Source of the DNA: a virus
Length of the DNA stretch: 20,452 nucleotides
IMG/VR virus record: IMGVR_UViG_3300049846_000688
Coordinates: 1 to 20,452 of that record
Direction: 5' to 3' (one strand)
Numbering within the stretch: the first letter of the stretch is position 1; the number at the start of each line of letters is the position of its first letter. A model generated the notes under the pieces. That model was not told the origin of the DNA. It did not search any database and saw only the letters and a program-made list of their open reading frames with translations. Made by a program: the position numbers and the translations under genes. Shown in pieces: positions 18,619 through 20,452 of this stretch.

Positions 18619-20452
18619 TGCCCGACGACAACGACGGCGACGACCGCAAGGTCGTCCACTTGACCGGCGAGCGCACCGTCCTGCGCTGCGCGCTGTCCTA
18701 CATCCGCCTGGGCTGGTGGGTGGTCCCGGTCGCGCCGGGGACCAAGCAACCCGACCCGCGCCTGTGCCCTCACGGGCACAAGAACGCGACCAACAACCCC
18801 GAGCAGGCCCGGGAGTGGTGGCTCAAGCACCCGGAGTGCGGGATCGGGATCGCGATGCGTCAGTCCGGCCTCGTCGGCCTGGACGTCGACCCTCGCAACG
18901 GCGGGCAGTTCACCCTGGAGCAGCTCGCCCAGCGGCACGGGGTGCCGATCGAGTCGGACGTCACCGCGATCACAGGGGGCGGCGGAAACCACCTATTCTT
19001 CCTCAACGAGGGCGACCTCCAACTGCCCGGCACGCTCGGCCCGGGCATCGACGTCAAGTGCGAGGGCATCCTCGTCGTCGAGCCCTCGATCCACCCGCTC
19101 ACCGGCAAGATGTACTGCTGGGAGGCCAGCTCAGACCCACTCGACGGCGCCCTTCCGCCTCCGATGCCGGGCTGGCTGCGCGACATCGCGCGACAGCGCA
19201 TGGAGGTCGCACCCCTGGCCGGGCCGGCGGCGCCCGTCTCGCCAATCCTCCAGGCCCGCCTGGATGACGTCACCGCGGCCCTGCAGCATGTCGAGGCCGA
19301 GACGCGCGAGTCCTGGCTGATGGTCGGCATGGCGATCCACTCCGAGATGCCCAACGCCCAGGGCTACGACCTCTGGTGCAGGTGGTCCCAGACGTCGGCC
19401 AAGTACGACCCCGCCGACCAGCTCAGGACATGGAAGTCCCTCAAGCACCGCGGCCTGGAAGGCCGCACCATGAACTCGATCTTCGCGGCCGCGCAGGCTT
19501 CCGGGTGGGTCAACCCGGGAACGGTGCCGTCGGTGGCCGGTCTGGTGCCGATCGCCCCGCTGCCTGCGGGTCCGAGCGCGGCCGAGTCGATCCTGCTGGA
19601 CGTCGAGCAGCTCGCCGCCAGGGCCGCGGCCACCCGCTGGGTCGTCAAGGGGGTCATGCCGGCGAACTCAGTCGGGCTGGTCTTTGGCGCCTCCGGCACG
19701 TTCAAGAGCTTCGTCGCGATCGACGCCTGCCTGGACATCGTCCACGGCCGGGATTGGTGCGGCAAGAGAACTACCCAGGGGGAAACGGTCTACGTCGCCG
19801 CCGAGGGCGGCGCCGGCCTGATCAGGCGCATCCAGGGCTGGCACCTGAAGCGTGGCCTGGATTGGCGAGCCTGCCGCATCCGGGTCGTCATCCTCCCCCT
19901 GGACATCATCCGGGACGCGCCCAAGCTCGCCGAGGCCATTGCCGAGATGGGCCTCAAGCCGGTCCTGATCGTCATCGACACGTTGTCGCAGACCTTCACG
20001 GGCGACGAGAACGCCGCCACCGAGGTCGCGGCCTACCTGCGGGCCTGCCTGGAGCACCTCGCCCAACCCACCGGGGCAGCGGTCGCGGTGGTCGCCCATA
20101 CGGGCCACTCGACCACCGAGCGCCCGCGCGGGTCGAGCGCGCTGCTGGCGAACGTCGACTGGGCCTGGGCAGTGCGCCGGGAAGTCGAGGACGCGCCGGT
20201 CGCGATCGTCGAGTGCGTGAAGATGAAGGACGGGGAGAAGTTCGCCAACCTGCCCTTCCTGACCGAGAAGGTCACCCTCGGCACCGACGAGGACGGCGAC
20301 CCCATCACCACCCTGGTCGCCACCTACAACAACAACGCCGAGAACATCCTCGCCACCGCAAAGGCGATGAAGGGCGAGCGGGCGCGCACCCTTCTTGAGT
20401 GCCTGCAGCCGGCCGGCATGCCCTTCGCGGACCTGCGAAAGGCCTTCTGCGA
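18615..20452 (+). CDS. bifunctional prim-pol primase / PriCT-2 / RepA-like helicase (3' truncated by window end)
   Basis: ATG 18615 (or 18618) follows GAGG; the frame stays open through the last base, giving 612 visible residues. The N-terminal prim-pol domain has D-V-D-P (Asp90, Asp92), G-G-G-G-N-H-L-F-F with His126, and E-P-S-I-H-P (156-161), the three catalytic motifs of archaeo-eukaryotic-type primase-polymerases. A PriCT-2 domain follows (about 213-290, with W-L-M-V-G-M-A-I-H-S and L-W-C-R-W-S). The C-terminal RecA-like helicase has Walker A G-A-S-G-T-F-K-S (358-365) and Walker B L-I-V-I-D-T (Asp455), as in RepA/AAA_25. One polypeptide thus primes and unwinds at the phage origin. It starts the rightward early operon behind the RHH gene. 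The missing end is a window edge, not a mutation. Confidence 0.95.
   Translation, partial: MMPDDNDGDDRKVVHLTGERTVLRCALSYIRLGWWVVPVAPGTKQPDPRLCPHGHKNATNNPEQAREWWLKHPECGIGIAMRQSGLVGLDVDPRNGGQFTLEQLAQRHGVPIESDVTAITGGGGNHLFFLNEGDLQLPGTLGPGIDVKCEGILVVEPSIHPLTGKMYCWEASSDPLDGALPPPMPGWLRDIARQRMEVAPLAGPAAPVSPILQARLDDVTAALQHVEAETRESWLMVGMAIHSEMPNAQGYDLWCRWSQTSAKYDPADQLRTWKSLKHRGLEGRTMNSIFAAAQASGWVNPGTVPSVAGLVPIAPLPAGPSAAESILLDVEQLAARAAATRWVVKGVMPANSVGLVFGASGTFKSFVAIDACLDIVHGRDWCGKRTTQGETVYVAAEGGAGLIRRIQGWHLKRGLDWRACRIRVVILPLDIIRDAPKLAEAIAEMGLKPVLIVIDTLSQTFTGDENAATEVAAYLRACLEHLAQPTGAAVAVVAHTGHSTTERPRGSSALLANVDWAWAVRREVEDAPVAIVECVKMKDGEKFANLPFLTEKVTLGTDEDGDPITTLVATYNNNAENILATAKAMKGERARTLLECLQPAGMPFADLRKAFC

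Noticed and set aside
19376-20398. Long rightward ORF in a different frame inside the primase-helicase gene
   Set aside because: The frame from 18615 has prim-pol, PriCT-2 and Walker motifs; the other frame is Arg/Gly/Pro-rich shadow sequence.
1-20452. Diversity-generating retroelement, integrase, tRNA, rRNA or insertion sequence
   Set aside because: I saw no reverse transcriptase, template/variable repeat pair, recombinase motif, tRNA-like cloverleaf or terminal-inverted-repeat transposase gene.

Overview
The window looks like about 20 kb of a temperate, probably tailed-phage or prophage genome from a high-GC bacterial host. The frequent AGGAG-type ribosome sites and sigma70-like promoters fit a proteobacterium, but the species cannot be read from the sequence. 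Genes are tightly packed, with many 1-4 base start/stop overlaps, and they run in three blocks. No integrase, terminase, capsid, tRNA, CRISPR array or insertion sequence is visible. The window starts inside one gene and ends inside another.

Block 1 (1-7477, rightward, late genes). A truncated repeat-bearing virion protein is followed by two large proteins that look like internal virion or DNA-ejection proteins. Next comes a lysis cassette: a protein with a C-terminal membrane anchor, an M15-type peptidoglycan peptidase, a GTA-type holin and a 29-residue membrane peptide. A 671-residue protein of unknown function ends the block.

Block 2 (18088 down to 7434, leftward, early genes). A short CI-like repressor (17633-18088) is followed by a good promoter (TTGACG-17-TAAGAA, 17540-17568). 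This promoter feeds a small membrane protein and then a replication/recombination module: a small protein of unknown function, a Sak4-like RecA-fold ATPase, a DUF669 protein, a Cas4-like Fe-S PD-(D/E)XK nuclease, a small unknown, an SF2 helicase and a DUF4224-like protein. After that comes an accessory stretch (7.4-12.3 kb) of mostly unrecognised small genes. It contains a duplicated 66-bp regulatory element, a DUF6011/zinc-finger protein and several hairpins, and it ends at a 9-bp tandem repeat array next to the convergent late genes.

Block 3 (18182 to the end, rightward). A Cro-like protein, apparently translated from a leaderless mRNA, is followed by a ribbon-helix-helix protein and a large prim-pol/PriCT-2/RepA-like helicase fusion that runs off the right edge. 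The repressor and Cro-like genes are divergent across a 93-bp control region, as in lambdoid switches.

The less expected signals are non-coding. They are a 118-nt nested inverted-repeat element between the DUF669 and Sak4 genes, the duplicated 66-bp element, a CGGGTAA motif shared by four regulatory sites, two mutually exclusive hairpins at 8229-8276, and the tandem array at 7608-7688.
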